This document shows, piece by piece, positions 25,268-37,188 of a stretch of DNA of 64,000 nt; position 1 is the first letter of the stretch; each line of letters begins with the position of its first letter. This DNA comes from Rhizophagus irregularis (Eukaryota; Glomeromycota; Glomeromycetes; Glomerales; Glomeraceae): assembly GCF_026210795.1 (NCBI RefSeq), contig NC_089455.1, forward strand, positions 2,232,001 to 2,296,000, given 5' to 3'. The notes under the pieces are model-generated. The model was given only the letters and a program-made list of their open reading frames with translations, ran no database searches and was not told the origin of the DNA. Both the position numbers and the translations under genes were made by a program.

Positions 25268-26889
25268 CTAATCTTTATTACCCCAGACATCACTAGGATC
25301 AAATGTGGTAATATCTTGCCATGGTTCATATGTTTGCTCATTTTGCTCCCATCTCCCTTCTAAGTTTTCATTATCTGAATCACCTTCCTTCGAGGTTTCA
25401 TTTTCCACACGTTCGTCTTCTACATCATGTGTTAATTTAAATTTCTCATATCCATCTTCTAATCCATTTACCCAATCAGGATGCAATAAAAGAGTATTGT
25501 TCTTTTGGCCCGACATTAAAGCTCCTTTGCGATTTAATTCGTTTAGTTTAGCTATAACAGCGTCTCGATTCTTCCGATCCAGAGAGGTAATTTTGCTATT
25601 ATTAGCAATATTTTTTGCCAAAGATTCTTTCTTGATGGCCTTCAAACAATATGATGATATTTCTGTCATAAATTCGCTATCCTGTTGTGGAAGACCTTTC
25701 GACTCAAAAAACTCCTTACCAAAATCTTTAAGTATTTTATTAAATGGAACTCCAGGAAGGCGGATCATACTTATTGAAGAAATTTTCTTCTCATTTTGTT
25801 CATCAGAATTTGAATCTGTATTTCCAAGTACTTTAATTAATCGCCCATCTTCGATAAACCGACCAATAACATTAAGTGCTGCTTTATGGCGATCATCTGT
25901 TTTTGGTTTAGTTTTAAACCAGCGCTGATAATGATTCTCAATGGAGTTTGCTATCGTCTTTGTTCTAGTATTCTTTTGTTAATAAAGAGTTAAATCGTTG
26001 TTATATAATCTTAAGAATAAAATGACATAAATTGTAAATGTTTAACATGATTTCCTACCACGCCTTTCGGATGAGACTCCAATATTAATGAATAAATTTC
26101 GTCGTCTTCTTCTTTCATACTCATTGGATACCGCTTCTCATAGTTAAGATATTCCTCGTTTATCCTGTCTTTTAAAATACTCTCATAAACTTGAATTCCA
26201 GCAAAAGCATCAGAAGATGCATAACGAATTACTTCCAGATCTAATTTAACTGCATCGAAATTCCATTTCAATATCTTTCTAGATTTCTCCAGTACTAATC
26301 CAGGATCACCAAACATTCTAGTTAGTTCCCTTAATGACCTTGCTGCATATCCTTTTTGTTGAGCGATTTTTTCAAGATCAACCATTCCTCGCATTTCAAA
26401 GCCGTAGGATTTTTTGATCCAATTTGCATCACCTGAAGCATTTACTCCAACTTTCTTAATATCTTGATTTGTTAAAATTTCTTGAAGCAGAGGCGGAAAC
26501 TTGGTATTATTTATTTTGGTAATTCGAAATACTTGAAATAGAAAACATAATTCTCTCGTGGCTATTTGAATCATTGAAACAACCTGAGGATCCTTTTGTC
26601 TGTAGACTGTAGTTTCTGTATCAAAGCCAACGAATCCTGTGTGCCAATCAGGAAATCTTCTGAGAATATCAAGACAACGATCAGCTAATACATTAAATGA
26701 CAAGTCATTAATATTATACCATTGTATAAATATACTTTTTTTTGGCAATTATCACAGACCTGCAGCTTTAGTAGCTAATTGATACACAGGTGGATTTTCT
26801 TGAACTTTTTGTATTTTATTTTTTTCTTTGTCTAAACAATCAATCAGTAAACGTGATGTGGAAGAATATGTTTGTATATTATTATACAT
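25268..26889 (-). CDS. WRN/RNase D-type 3'-5' exonuclease (DEDDy)
   Basis: Three exons, 26889-26760, 26684-26059 and 25972-25268, encode 486 residues. The exonuclease domain spans about 45-235. Motif I is FVGFDTETT with Asp65 and Glu67. Motif II is around VGVNASGDANWIKKSYG. Motif III is RYASSDAFAGIQVYESI, a YxxxD arrangement, which makes it a DEDDy enzyme. A helix-rich C-terminal half (NHYQRWFKTKP; LDRKNRDAVIAKLNEL) has no recognised domain, and the extreme C-terminus is acidic. Related proteins are Werner-syndrome exonuclease-like enzymes acting on DNA or RNA 3' ends. No helicase domain is attached. The acceptor of exon 3 (AACAAAAG then AAT) was chosen because the next AG downstream breaks the frame. 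Confidence 0.88.
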
Positions 26890-27414
26890 TTTTTTTATAC
26901 TAGAAAGAATTAAATATTGCTGTAAGAAGGGATTGAGAATTAGTTAATTATAAGGTAGTTCGAGACACACTAATTTAAAAGAAATTGGCTAACATTCTTG
27001 TTGTACAATAATTTCATCGTACAATGGTGTAACTTTCGAGTGTTTGTGGCAAGATCTGCTAACGGAAAATCAATATCAGTAGGCTACAGAAAATTAGCCA
27101 AAAAAAAACATCGTTTAAAAAAAAAAATTTTGAATTTGCATAACGTTCATCAAACGTGACGGCAATATTTTACAGATCTTCAAACTGATTTTCCCTACCA
27201 AAATGCACCGGTAATTTGTACATGTGTGGGGAATTTATCTGGTGATACATTAATACGCCATCAAAAACTATCAAATTTGATATTGTTCCGGATCTCTTTT
27301 TTTTCCTTTATATTTGCAAACAATCGATAATCTCCTCTCCTATTTTCTGTTTTTCTAATTCCTCCTTTAGCCAATACTCCTTAAAATTTAAGTCATATAT
27401 TCTCCAACTTAAAT
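26890..27414. other. Divergent promoter region (exonuclease / Qa-SNARE)
   Basis: 525 bp lies between divergent starts. C/T-rich patches occur just before the SNARE ATG (about 27290-27410). No other feature was seen. Confidence 0.4.
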
Positions 27415-28781
27415 ATGTCCTTTAACGATTTGGAAAGAGGTACGGGATCTCCTTCCAGCGGTCGAAAAGGAAGTTATTACGGAAGTTCGTCAGTTTCAGG
27501 TGGTAAGTATATCGCTACAGCTTTTCCTTTTAAACCTTAATACAAGTTTTAATTTCTCTTTTTCGATGATAACAGAGTTCAAAGAGTTTTATTTGTCCTT
27601 ATATTTGCCCTGCAAAGAAATGCTACGTTGAAATTATATTGAAATCTAAAGAAAAAACAGTTAAATTGAAAGTTAAAGTTATTTATTATTTCTTTCCATT
27701 TATAGAAGATGACATACGATATAAGAACCTAAGCAAAAATATATCCCAACAGGTTTTTAATATTACGAGTAATGTGGCTAATATACAGAGGCTTGTTTCG
27801 CATCTGGGAACAACGAAAGATACACCAGAATTGAGAACAAAATTGTAAGTCATGCAAATTCTTACTTTTTATATCTTTTTGAAATAAATTTTATTGGTTT
27901 GTGTAACTATCAAGTTATATTAATTTTTTACAGACATACAATAACTGAGAGAACGCGTGAATTAGTAAAGGAGACAAGTGGTAATATTAAACAATTATCT
28001 CATTTTCAAAGTACAAGCGGGCAAAATGTAAGTTTATTTTCTTTTGCCGGAAGAATGCTTGATTAAGCTTAATTAATTTGATCATTTCTATTAGCGTAAA
28101 CTTGAGCAGCAAAAACTCTCTAAGGACTTTCAAAAGACATTAGTAGAATTCCAAAGAGTCCAACGGCTCTCCGCAGAAAAACAACGAGAATATGTTGATA
28201 AAGCGAAAGCTCATAATGTCCGAAATGATATTTAGTAAGTGTTCTTAAATGAAAAATTTTTTGATTGGTTGATCATTGGCATTGTTTAATATTTCCTAAT
28301 TTCTTTTTAGTGAGGAAGATTCCGGTGTTGCTGAAGAACAACCTTTAATTGATGACAGCCAAAGACACAAACTTCAAGTATTGGACAATGAAATTGAGTA
28401 CAATGAATCTTTGATCGCTGAACGCGAGGGAGAGATCAGAGAAATCGAACAAGGAATTAACGAGTTGAATGAAATATTCAGAGATTTGGGAACTTTGGTA
28501 ACGGAGCAACAGTCTATGTTAGGTAAGGATATTTAAATAATTTAAATCAAAATTTAGTTTTTTTTTTATTTTATTTTTCATAAATTGCTAAATTAATAAA
28601 TTTATAATTAAAAGATAATATTGAAAGTAACGTAACAAACATTGCTGTTAATGTCCGAAATGCAACTGATGAATTGACTGTTGCAAGTCGTTATCAGAAG
28701 AAAGCTCGTAAGAACATGTGTTGTTTGTTGCTTATTTTTACAATCGTTGGTCTGGTAGTGGTATTGGCTGCCTTGGCTTAA
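27415..28781 (+). CDS. Qa-SNARE (Pep12/syntaxin-7/12-like t-SNARE)
   Basis: Six exons (27415-27502, 27706-27844, 27934-28027, 28095-28234, 28311-28522, 28615-28781) encode 279 residues. An N-terminal Habc-type helical domain spans about 30-150 (NISQQVFNITSNVANIQRLV, FQKTLVEFQRVQR). The SNARE motif runs from about 185 to 250 and includes GINELNEIFRDLGTLVTEQQ, whose Gln is the expected zero-layer residue. The protein ends in a 20-residue transmembrane anchor (LLIFTIVGLVVVLAALA) directly after a Cys-Cys pair that could be palmitoylated. The family drives membrane fusion at endosomes, prevacuole and vacuole. Assignment to the Pep12/Vam3/syntaxin-7 branch rests on Habc and anchor features; the exact orthologue is uncertain. 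Confidence 0.93.
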
Positions 28782-29368
28782 CAAAATTATTTAGGATTTC
28801 TTTTCGTTTATTAAAAGAAAAGTGAGTGAACATATACATTTATATGAATATCCATTTATTTGTTAATCTCCTTATATCTTGTATCAATATCATTAATAGG
28901 AATTTATTTTTTAAAAAGAACTATTTAATTTATCATTCTAATAGTATTCCAATTATTTGAAAATATATTTACCTTTGTTTCAGGGTGTATTGGATAAATA
29001 CAACATGTATTTTATCATAGAAAGTAAATATGATGTTTTGTATCACTGTAATATTTATAAATTGTTTTAAATTAGTTGTCCTTAGAAATTCATACATGTC
29101 TTATTGGTTTATTTATTACCATTCAGTCCATTGTTAAAGTTATAAATTAAAAAAAAAAATTTGTTTATCGAAAGAATGTTTTAGCGAATCTATTTGATTT
29201 ATTATTGATGTTCCAGAATATATCCTCAGAATTAATATAAATAAAAAAATTTAACATCACACCATTAATTTACGGTTTAGCTTATTTTCGCGTGATGTTT
29301 GATATCATGATAATGCATGGTATCATAACTTTCAATTTCATCGTCTGATCATTAATCCAATTATTTGA
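28782..29368. other. Convergent 3' region
   Basis: AT-rich spacer between the SNARE and complex I subunit genes. It carries 3' UTRs only; no gene was seen. Confidence 0.4.
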
Positions 29369-30113
29369 TCATTCCTCATTTACTATTTGATTATTATCTT
29401 TGAAAAATCTCCTTCTCCATTCATTTTTCTCATCCTGTTTTATCATAAATTTAATTAAAAATTTCATTCTAAAAACATTTATATATCAATTAAAATAAAA
29501 TAACAAACCTCATTTTTATATCTCAATAAACCTTTCCATGCTCCAGAAAATTCGTATAAACTCATTAAACCCCCGATACCCAGACATGCACCAACACCTA
29601 ATTTATGTGAACGTGCTAAATAAATCATTAAAAATAAAAATTTGATTGATTCATTTTAAAAATAATACAATAAGAATGGGAAATTAAACAATAATTAAAA
29701 CACACCTCTTATTCCAACAGTTAAACCGGTGGCACATCCACCCACAGCTCCATTAATCCAATCGTCGGTTTTTCTAATGTTCGCGGTTACAGTTTCGGTT
29801 GCTGTAAAGATACCTCCTAATAAAGCTGTAATAAATAAAATCATATAATCGAAAATTTATTTTACTTATTTAGTTTCTTAAAAAAGGCTTCATTAAGAAC
29901 TCAAGAACATAAATTGTAAAATAACTTACCAAAACCTGTGATAGTCGAACCATATTTAGTGAAAATAGTAGCACGTGTATTAGAATCAATATAAGAATTT
30001 TGCACGGCAGCAATAAGAAGTCCAACACCAGCAAACCCCAAGGATGTTTTCAGGGTGTTTAAAATCAATTCTTTTTCGTGATATACATCGTCCTTATTTG
30101 TAGTAGAAGACAT
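29369..30113 (-). CDS. Mitochondrial complex I accessory subunit, NDUFA11/B14.7-like (Tim17 fold)
   Basis: Four exons, 30113-29930, 29825-29706, 29615-29509 and 29434-29369, encode 158 residues. It has four hydrophobic segments with the Gly-rich pattern of the Tim17/Tim22/NDUFA11 superfamily: SLGFAGVGLLIAAVQNSYI, YGSTITGFGALLGGIFTATE, WINGAVGGCATGLTVGIR, and LGVGACLGIGGLMSLYEF. VQNSYIDSNTRATIFTKYG resembles the fungal 21.3-kDa NADH:ubiquinone oxidoreductase subunit. The expected role is structural, in the membrane arm of complex I in the inner mitochondrial membrane. A TIM22-family import protein is the main alternative. Confidence 0.75.
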
Positions 30114-30478
30114 TTTATTTAAAGCTAAAAAGAATTTTTTTACATATCAAAAATCGATAAAATTTTAAGGATCTGTATTACCTTCTACATTTATATAGAA
30201 TAAACGGCACGGTTTTTTCATGCATGTTGCCGCGTACAATGTTTTTTAATTGGCTCTTGCTTAATCTATGATTCTTACATGTTTTCGTCCAATGAATTTG
30301 TTTGGTTCTCATACGAAAAATTCTCGTTCTTGGCTATTTATTGATAGTTTATTTTGTTTATTAAAACTTGTATTAACTGGAAACATTCTTAATTTATCTT
30401 ACTTAATAAAAAGGGTTCTGGCGTTTTTTTCTGTCACGAAACCAAGCCTAATAATTCGAAGGGAGGTGTTGTTACATA
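30114..30478. other. Divergent promoter (complex I subunit / histone chaperone)
   Basis: 365 bp lies between divergent starts. A short open frame on the + strand (30268-30507) overlaps the next gene's first exon in another frame and looks spurious. Confidence 0.4.
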
Positions 30479-32670
30479 ATGAAATTAGACAAAAAAAAAG
30501 TATATGAAATTTGCAATACAATTCTATCCTCTGCTGATTTAGAGTAAGTAAATATACGAAAAACGTATATAAATTTTTTTGCTGCTCTTATTTAAAGAAA
30601 TAAAACAAAAATGACAACACACGGAGTTTTTGTATTTAACTCCGAACTTTAGTACAATAACAGAGAAAATAGTCCGACGTCAAGTTGAAGAAGAACTTGG
30701 CTTGGAGGACAAGATTCTAGACGGTGATCCTTATAAAAGTATTGTTAAAGAGTTCGTCAATAAAATATTAGTAAGTAAAGTTAATAATGTTTTTTCTTTT
30801 TAATATTTTTCAATTATTAACATCATATTATTTATTTAGAATGACTTGCAACAGAAAAGTGATTCTTCATGTTCACCGCCACCACAAGTTAGTCAACCAA
30901 AGAAAACCAGAGCCAAAACTACTACTAAATCGACTTCTATAAATAACAAGCCAAAAAAAACTAAGATTAAATCAAAGGACTCTAGCAAGGTTTTGGAAGA
31001 TGATGATTTGCCATCAAAACCCTTAAATAGCAAAGCTCGAAGTAAGGTATCCAAACAAGAGTCGTCACCAACATCAAAGACTCAAGCTGACAAAGCTCAA
31101 AACAAAATATCCAAAACATATGGAGAATCAAAAATAGTATCTTCAAGCTCAAAACCTACCAATCGAGAAGAGGAATCGAGGACGACGGACGATAATAAAT
31201 CATCATCTAGTTCAAGGCCTGCTAAAAGCAATGCTACGACCAAAAAAACTAGACAATCAAATAAGTTCAAGATAACGGGGTTAAATAAGGAGATACCTTC
31301 TGAAGAAGAGTCTGAATCGGGTTTGTCCATAAAAAACACTTCCAAAAGTGTCGATGCTAATAATAAAGAAAAGACCAACGTGTCACGAACTCGAGTTAAA
31401 AGAAAGATCAATGCTTCGAGTGATACTGATGATAAGAGCAATGTCAAAAGTGATTCTGTACCTGCTTCAACAACAAAAGGGAGCGATTTAGAAGAGTCTG
31501 CGTTGCCACCAGCAAAACGACCTAAGCAGATAAAGATCGATACATCGTCAGATAAGGATGAAGAACCTAGCAGAAAAATGCGCGTCAAAGAGAAGGTGGA
31601 CAAGGAGGAACAATCTCGTCGAAAAATCGAACCTGTTGAGGATGGAGGGGTGGTGATGGCACTTGAGAATAAAGTTCTCGCTCAAGACTCGGATATGATT
31701 GGATCAAAGAGCGGCGATGATGTTGAATCTGATAATACCATCAAAGAAGATGATGATAAAGTGTTAAAAAGGACATCAGAACCAGAAGGAGATGGAGATA
31801 ATTCCGAGTCGGTAGCCGAAGCTAAACAAGAATTAAATGGCTTGAAAGTTGAGTTAATGTCTACAAAAAGAACATTAGATTTTAAAGATGAGGACGACGA
31901 CACTGATTTAAGCTCGCTTGAAGATGACAAACCGCGAAACAAGAAACGCAAGACTGAGAAAGCTCTAACTAAACCGGTAAATAATAAGCCGGTAAACGAT
32001 AAATTAGTAAATGATAAGTCGGTAACGGTAAGTATAAGTACATTCATATACATATTTAATTGAGATTGAATTTTTTATTTTCTATTGCAGACAACTGAAA
32101 AGAATGAAAAAAGAATTAAATCTCTTAAAATGTCAATTAATAAGTGCGGAGTGCGTAAAAATTGGTATGTGAAATATTTAATTGATCTCAAAATAACATA
32201 ATTCCTAATTAATTTGTCTGCTTGTTTAGGTCGAAAGAGCTGGCGGATTGCGACACAGATTCTAAGAAAATCAAAAAATTGAAAAAATTTCTCGAGGATT
32301 TAGGAGTTAAAGGTAACTTATCTCAATACTTAATTTTAATAATGTCAGAATTGATCGTTTATAAATTTTTAATAGGGCGTCCAACACTCGAAAAATGTAA
32401 AAAGGTAAAAAAGAACCGAGAACTTGAAGCTGAGTTAAGAGCAATGGATGTTGACAACATAATCTCCGATGATGTTAAAGAATCTCGAAAAGCACGTGCT
32501 TCTAGAGGCATTTTTAACCCTGTGCGTCGTAAAGCTTCACGCGTTACTCAGTCTTCGCCGGTATGTAGTAAATTACTCCCACTTCAATATTATATCGAGC
32601 TCACAATTATTAAAATTTATAGGAGTACGATGATTCCTCCTCAAAAGAAATACAATCAGATTCCGAATAA
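30479..32670 (+). CDS. HIRIP3-like H2A-H2B chaperone with DEK_C and CHZ regions
   Basis: Seven exons (30479-30543, 30653-30770, 30840-32027, 32091-32164, 32230-32312, 32376-32560, 32623-32670) encode 586 residues. Residues 1-61 form a DEK C-terminal-type helical domain (VYEICNTILSSADL, then TITEKIVRRQVEEELGLED). A roughly 400-residue Lys/Ser/Asp/Glu-rich disordered linker follows. The C-terminal part (LKMSINKCGVRKNWSKEL, IKKLKKFLEDLGVKGRPTLE, then CKKVKKNRELEAELRAMD) matches the conserved HIRIP3/CHZ block that binds H2A-H2B. The predicted role is nuclear histone chaperoning during nucleosome assembly. The in-frame ACG/GTAAGT junction at 32027 and the other junctions all keep frame. The acidic/basic linker produces long spurious antisense frames. 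Confidence 0.85.
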
Positions 32671-33208
32671 ATAAAGTATGATATTAGGCATGGAAAATCT
32701 TTTCATGTTCTTTAATAGTCTTGAGCTTTGCTCAAAAATTGTAAACAAAAGCTTTATATATACTTCTATTGTACCTTATTAAATTTATATATTATACAAG
32801 TATTAAATGAAATGTTTTAAAGAAAAAAAGAATGGTAATTAAGGGGTGTTTGAATTTGAAGGTATACCGTGTTTCATTACTCAACTTTCAGTTGATTAAT
32901 TGCTTTCATCCTATTCCTGTTGGCTAACATGGTAATAGCCATACAAGATATAACAAAGCCTACAAACTTAAAAAAGGCTGAGCGTGATATTTGTCTTTCT
33001 TCCTCCGGTGTTCGAAAGGAAGAAAAAATTCTTCGTAAATTTGGAAATGGCATCGTTCGTTTGAATAGTTACTCAAAACTTCACCAAAACGTAAAAAAAA
33101 AAGCTAAATATGTTTGATTGGCTCGATATTTTGTGATGACATCACCATTCTGATATAAAATCTCGATTGGTTCAAGCCAAACACGTTCCGTTCTTTCAAA
33201 AATAAATA
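32671..33208. other. Spacer between same-strand genes
   Basis: 538 bp. An open frame at 32920-33117 begins with TTG and is not protein-like. This is probably the beta-adaptin promoter. Confidence 0.4.
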
Positions 33209-36200
33209 ATGAACGATTTTCGAGTTACTAAACCAAAGTTCTTTGCAACAACAAAGAAAGGTCGGCTTTAGTATAAAGTTTATTGAATGTTGAGGTTTTG
33301 TTGAAATCGGGTTTTGATCCATGAAATTCTTTTTCAAAAATGATGATACCACTTCTGGAATTCTCGAATTTCACGAATTTTAGCAGTTCTTCATCAAAAC
33401 ATGTTTATTATTATAGTCTTACTTAGAATATCCAGAAAACTTTTGTTGAAATCAACAAAATAATCTGAACCAAATTTTTTATTCATTTTAGGTGAAAATT
33501 ATGAGCTTCGTGCTGACCTTAACAGTGAATATCGCGATCGTCGGAAAGATGCAATCAAAAAAGTCATAGCGAACATGACCGTTGGGAAGGATGTTTCGGG
33601 TTTATTCCCGGAAGTCTTGAAAAATATGCAAACCGAGGATTTGGAACAAAAGAAATTAGTGTATTTGTACTTGATGAATTATGCCAAAACTCAGCCAGAG
33701 CTGGTAATTTTAGCGGTTAATACGTTTGTAAAGGTAATTGACATTTAGTAAATTGTATGTTTATATAACCAATTTTTTTTTAAATAAACTAAATTAATAT
33801 CACGAATATTAACTGATTTATTTTAAGGATACTGATGATATCAATCCATTGATAAGGGCATTAGCTATTCGTACAATGGGATGTATCCGTGTAGAAAAGA
33901 TAATCGATTATCTCTGTGAGCCCTTAAGGAAATGCCTAAAAGTATATATAATTTATTGTATTATTTATATTTATTTTTTATTTATTTTTTTAAAAGATAC
34001 AATTCGTAATTGTGTAGGATGATAATCCTTATGTCCGAAAAACTGCTGCGATATGTGTAGCAAAATTATATGATTTAAATCCAGAATTAGCCACTGAAAA
34101 TGGATTTGTTGCTGTTTTACAAGACATGGTTTCGGACGCGAATCCTATGGTATTTTACTTGTTTAAAAAAAATTATATTATTATATTGTATGTATAAATT
34201 ATAAAATTTTTCTTAAAAAAAGGTGGTAGCAAACGCCGTAACAGCACTTGCAGAAATAAATGAAGCATCTACAACTAAAGATATTTTTGTTATTAATACA
34301 CCGACACTTACAAAACTTTTGGTAGCATTAAATGAATGCACAGAGTAAGGCATATAAAATAATTTAGCGATATTGTTATATTGTAGGAGAGGAATTTTCA
34401 TATCAATTAAAATTGTTAAATTTTTTATTATGGAACAGATGGGGTCGTATAGCAATTTTAACAGCATTGGCAGATTATCGACCTTCGGATTCAAAAGAGG
34501 CTGAACATATTGTTGAACGTGTAATTCCACAATTTCAACATGTTAATGGAAGTGTAGTTTTATCCGCAATTAAGGTGATGATTTCAGATTTATTTAGAAA
34601 GTTATTTTCTCTAAATAATGAAATTATGAAATTTACGGACAGGATTATATTTCGTTTAGGTTGTAATGATTTATATGAGAATTATCAAAACTGATGAGAT
34701 GTTACGTCAATTAGTTAGAAAGATGGCACCACCATTAGGTATGTAATATACATTATGTACGTTAGGATAGATATATTATTAAGTATTATTATGTTTTACA
34801 AAGAAATTAACATTGATTTTTAGTCACGTTGCTGGCATCTGCACCAGAAGTTCAATACGTTGCACTACGAAACATTAATCTTATTTTGCAAAAACGTTCT
34901 GATATTTTACAAAATGAAATAAGAGTTTTCTTTTGTAAATATAATGATCCACCATATGTGAAATTGGAAAAACTTGAAATTATGATCAAACTAGCTAATG
35001 ATAAAAATGTCGATCAACTTTTATCAGAACTAAAAGAGTAAGTTATTTTAAGTGGCGCGTTCTACGTAATTATCTGCATTATCCAACAATAAAACTGCCA
35101 AAATTATTTTTAGATATGCATCCGAAGTTGATGTGGATTTCGTTAGAAAATCTGTTCGTGCAATTGGACAATGTGCAATAAAAATTGATGAAGCGTCTGA
35201 AAGATGTATTAATGTTTTATTGGACTTAATAAATACCAAAGTGAATTATGTGGTTCAGGAGGCTATTATTGTTATTAAGGTTTATGTCGACTCTTTACAA
35301 TTCGTTATTATAATATTAATTTATGAACAGCAATTATTCTCTTTTCTATATATATAGGATATTTTCCGAAAATATCCAAACAATTACGAAGGAATTATTC
35401 CTACACTGTGTCAGAATTTAGAAGTTTTAGATGAACCAGAAGCCAAGGCATCACTTATTTGGATCATCGGAGAATATGCTGAGAGAATAGAAAATGCGGA
35501 CGAATTACTTGTTACGTTTTTAGATACTTTTAGAGATGAAAATTCTCAGGTAATAATTTTAAGTCTAATTAAGAAATATTAAGTTAAAGAGATGTATGGA
35601 TGGGACGTGGTCTGAAACTTGATTTATCAATATTTACAGGGTTTTTTATTTCTTTTTTTTGTTGACTGGACAGGTTCAATTACAGTTAGTTACTGCGACC
35701 GTTAAATTATTTCTTAAAAAGCCACAGGCAACACAAAATATTGTTTGGCGGTTACTACAAATTGCTACTTCAGAATGTGATAATCCAGATATCCGAGATC
35801 GTGCATATGTTTACTGGAGATTACTTTCTACAGACCCCCAAGCTGCCAAGGTAAACTTTTTTAAAAAAATTTTAATAAATTAAACCGTGCATTTTTTTTA
35901 AATTGTTTCTTTCTTATGTAGGCCGTTGTTTTATCAGACAGACCAGTAATATCTGTACAGGGTAACACTTTGAGTGGTCCACTGCTAGAAGAACTTATTA
36001 ATAATATTTCGACTCTTGCAAGTGTGTACCATAAACCTCCAGAAACATTCCTTGGAAGAGGAAGATTTGGTGCAGACGCTGTACAACGGCGAGCTATTGA
36101 GTATGTTTATTTATTCCATTTTATTTTTTATCTGATCTCTTTTGAGTGCTTAACAAAATTTATTTTCCCTCTATCTTGTAGGGAGCAAGAAGAAGCTTCT

Positions 36201-36464
36201 CGAGAATCACCTATTCAAGCTCAAGTTAAAACTAATATTGAGAACTTATTGGATCTTGATTTTAACGATAATTCTGCAACGCCAACATCTAATACACCTC
36301 CTTCCTCATCTAAATCAACAAACGCTACTGCAAATGTAGATGATTTGTTGGATTTGTTTGGTGGTAGTAACATGAATAATGATCTATCTACTCCACTTCA
36401 ATCATCCTCATCAAATAATCATCAAAATAATGGATTAACAAATGATTTGGTTAGTTTATTCTAA
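33209..36464 (+). CDS. AP-1/AP-2 complex beta-adaptin, earless
   Basis: I read thirteen exons: 33209-33260, 33492-33733, 33828-33941, 34018-34149, 34223-34344, 34439-34574, 34660-34738, 34824-35037, 35114-35279, 35358-35549, 35674-35850, 35922-36100, 36182-36464. They give 695 residues, all in frame. The first exon was found from the family N-terminus ([11 protein letters not shown] then [10 protein letters not shown]). The trunk is a HEAT/armadillo solenoid with diagnostic segments [60 protein letters not shown] and [17 protein letters not shown]. The C-terminal hinge has clathrin-box motifs (NLLDLDF, DLLDLFG) and then the protein ends; the beta-appendage (ear) of animal orthologues is absent, as in yeast Apl1/Apl2. 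It acts in clathrin-coated vesicle formation. Whether it serves AP-1, AP-2 or both cannot be told here. Confidence 0.95.
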
Positions 36465-37188
36465 TAAATAAATATTTAAAAGTCACATTTTAATATTGTA
36501 ATTTAGTCAATAAATTAGATATTAATATTTCCATAAGAAATTATGGAATCGTTTTTATTTGATTACGCATATAGAATATTATTTGATATTATTTTACTAC
36601 ATATTTTGTGCGATCTGGAAAGTAGATTTTAAAATAAAGAATTATAATTATTTAAATTATTTTATTGTTAATATTTGAAATCCTACCAGAGAGGTCGAAC
36701 TTAATAGATTATGTTTACTACTTTGCTAAACTAATTTAAGAAAAGAGTCTTCATGTTAGTGGGCATATTTACATATAAAATTCCATTATATACTTCACGA
36801 TAAAGTAAAAATTAACTTACTTCATCTATCTACTTTAAGGCCGCTCCAAACCAATTCTTTAATATACATGGATAGTGTTCTGAGTTCTGACAATCTATGA
36901 TCAGAATTTCACATTAATAAAAATTTAATATCTACTCAAGTTAACACAATCACAAGAATCGAGCTTAATTTACACCAGAATCCGGAGTAAGAACCGCTCC
37001 GGCCTCCGAATGTTAGTATTAGGTTAGGATTTTAGGATTTGGTATTTAGAAATTTTTTTAGTGGATAAATTACCATCCAATCAGAATTTTTGAGATTCAT
37101 CTAGATCTGCTAGAATAGTAGATAAATTTATATCAAATATTTCGCAGATCGAAAATCGAAACCAACGAAGCTTTTGAGGAAAAAAAGT
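36465..37188. other. Spacer between same-strand genes
   Basis: 724 bp. It holds the 3' flank of beta-adaptin and the promoter of the acyl-CoA synthetase. A small GC-rich inverted motif (CCGGAG...CTCCGG, about 36979-37003) stands out but has no assigned role. Confidence 0.4.

Noticed and set aside
25305-25928. Long plus-strand open frame opposite the exonuclease
   Set aside because: Antisense to exon 3 of a gene with clear conserved motifs and splice structure; no domain of its own.
31097-32053. Two long minus-strand open frames opposite the histone chaperone
   Set aside because: They mirror the Lys/Asp/Ser-rich linker; composition only, no domain.
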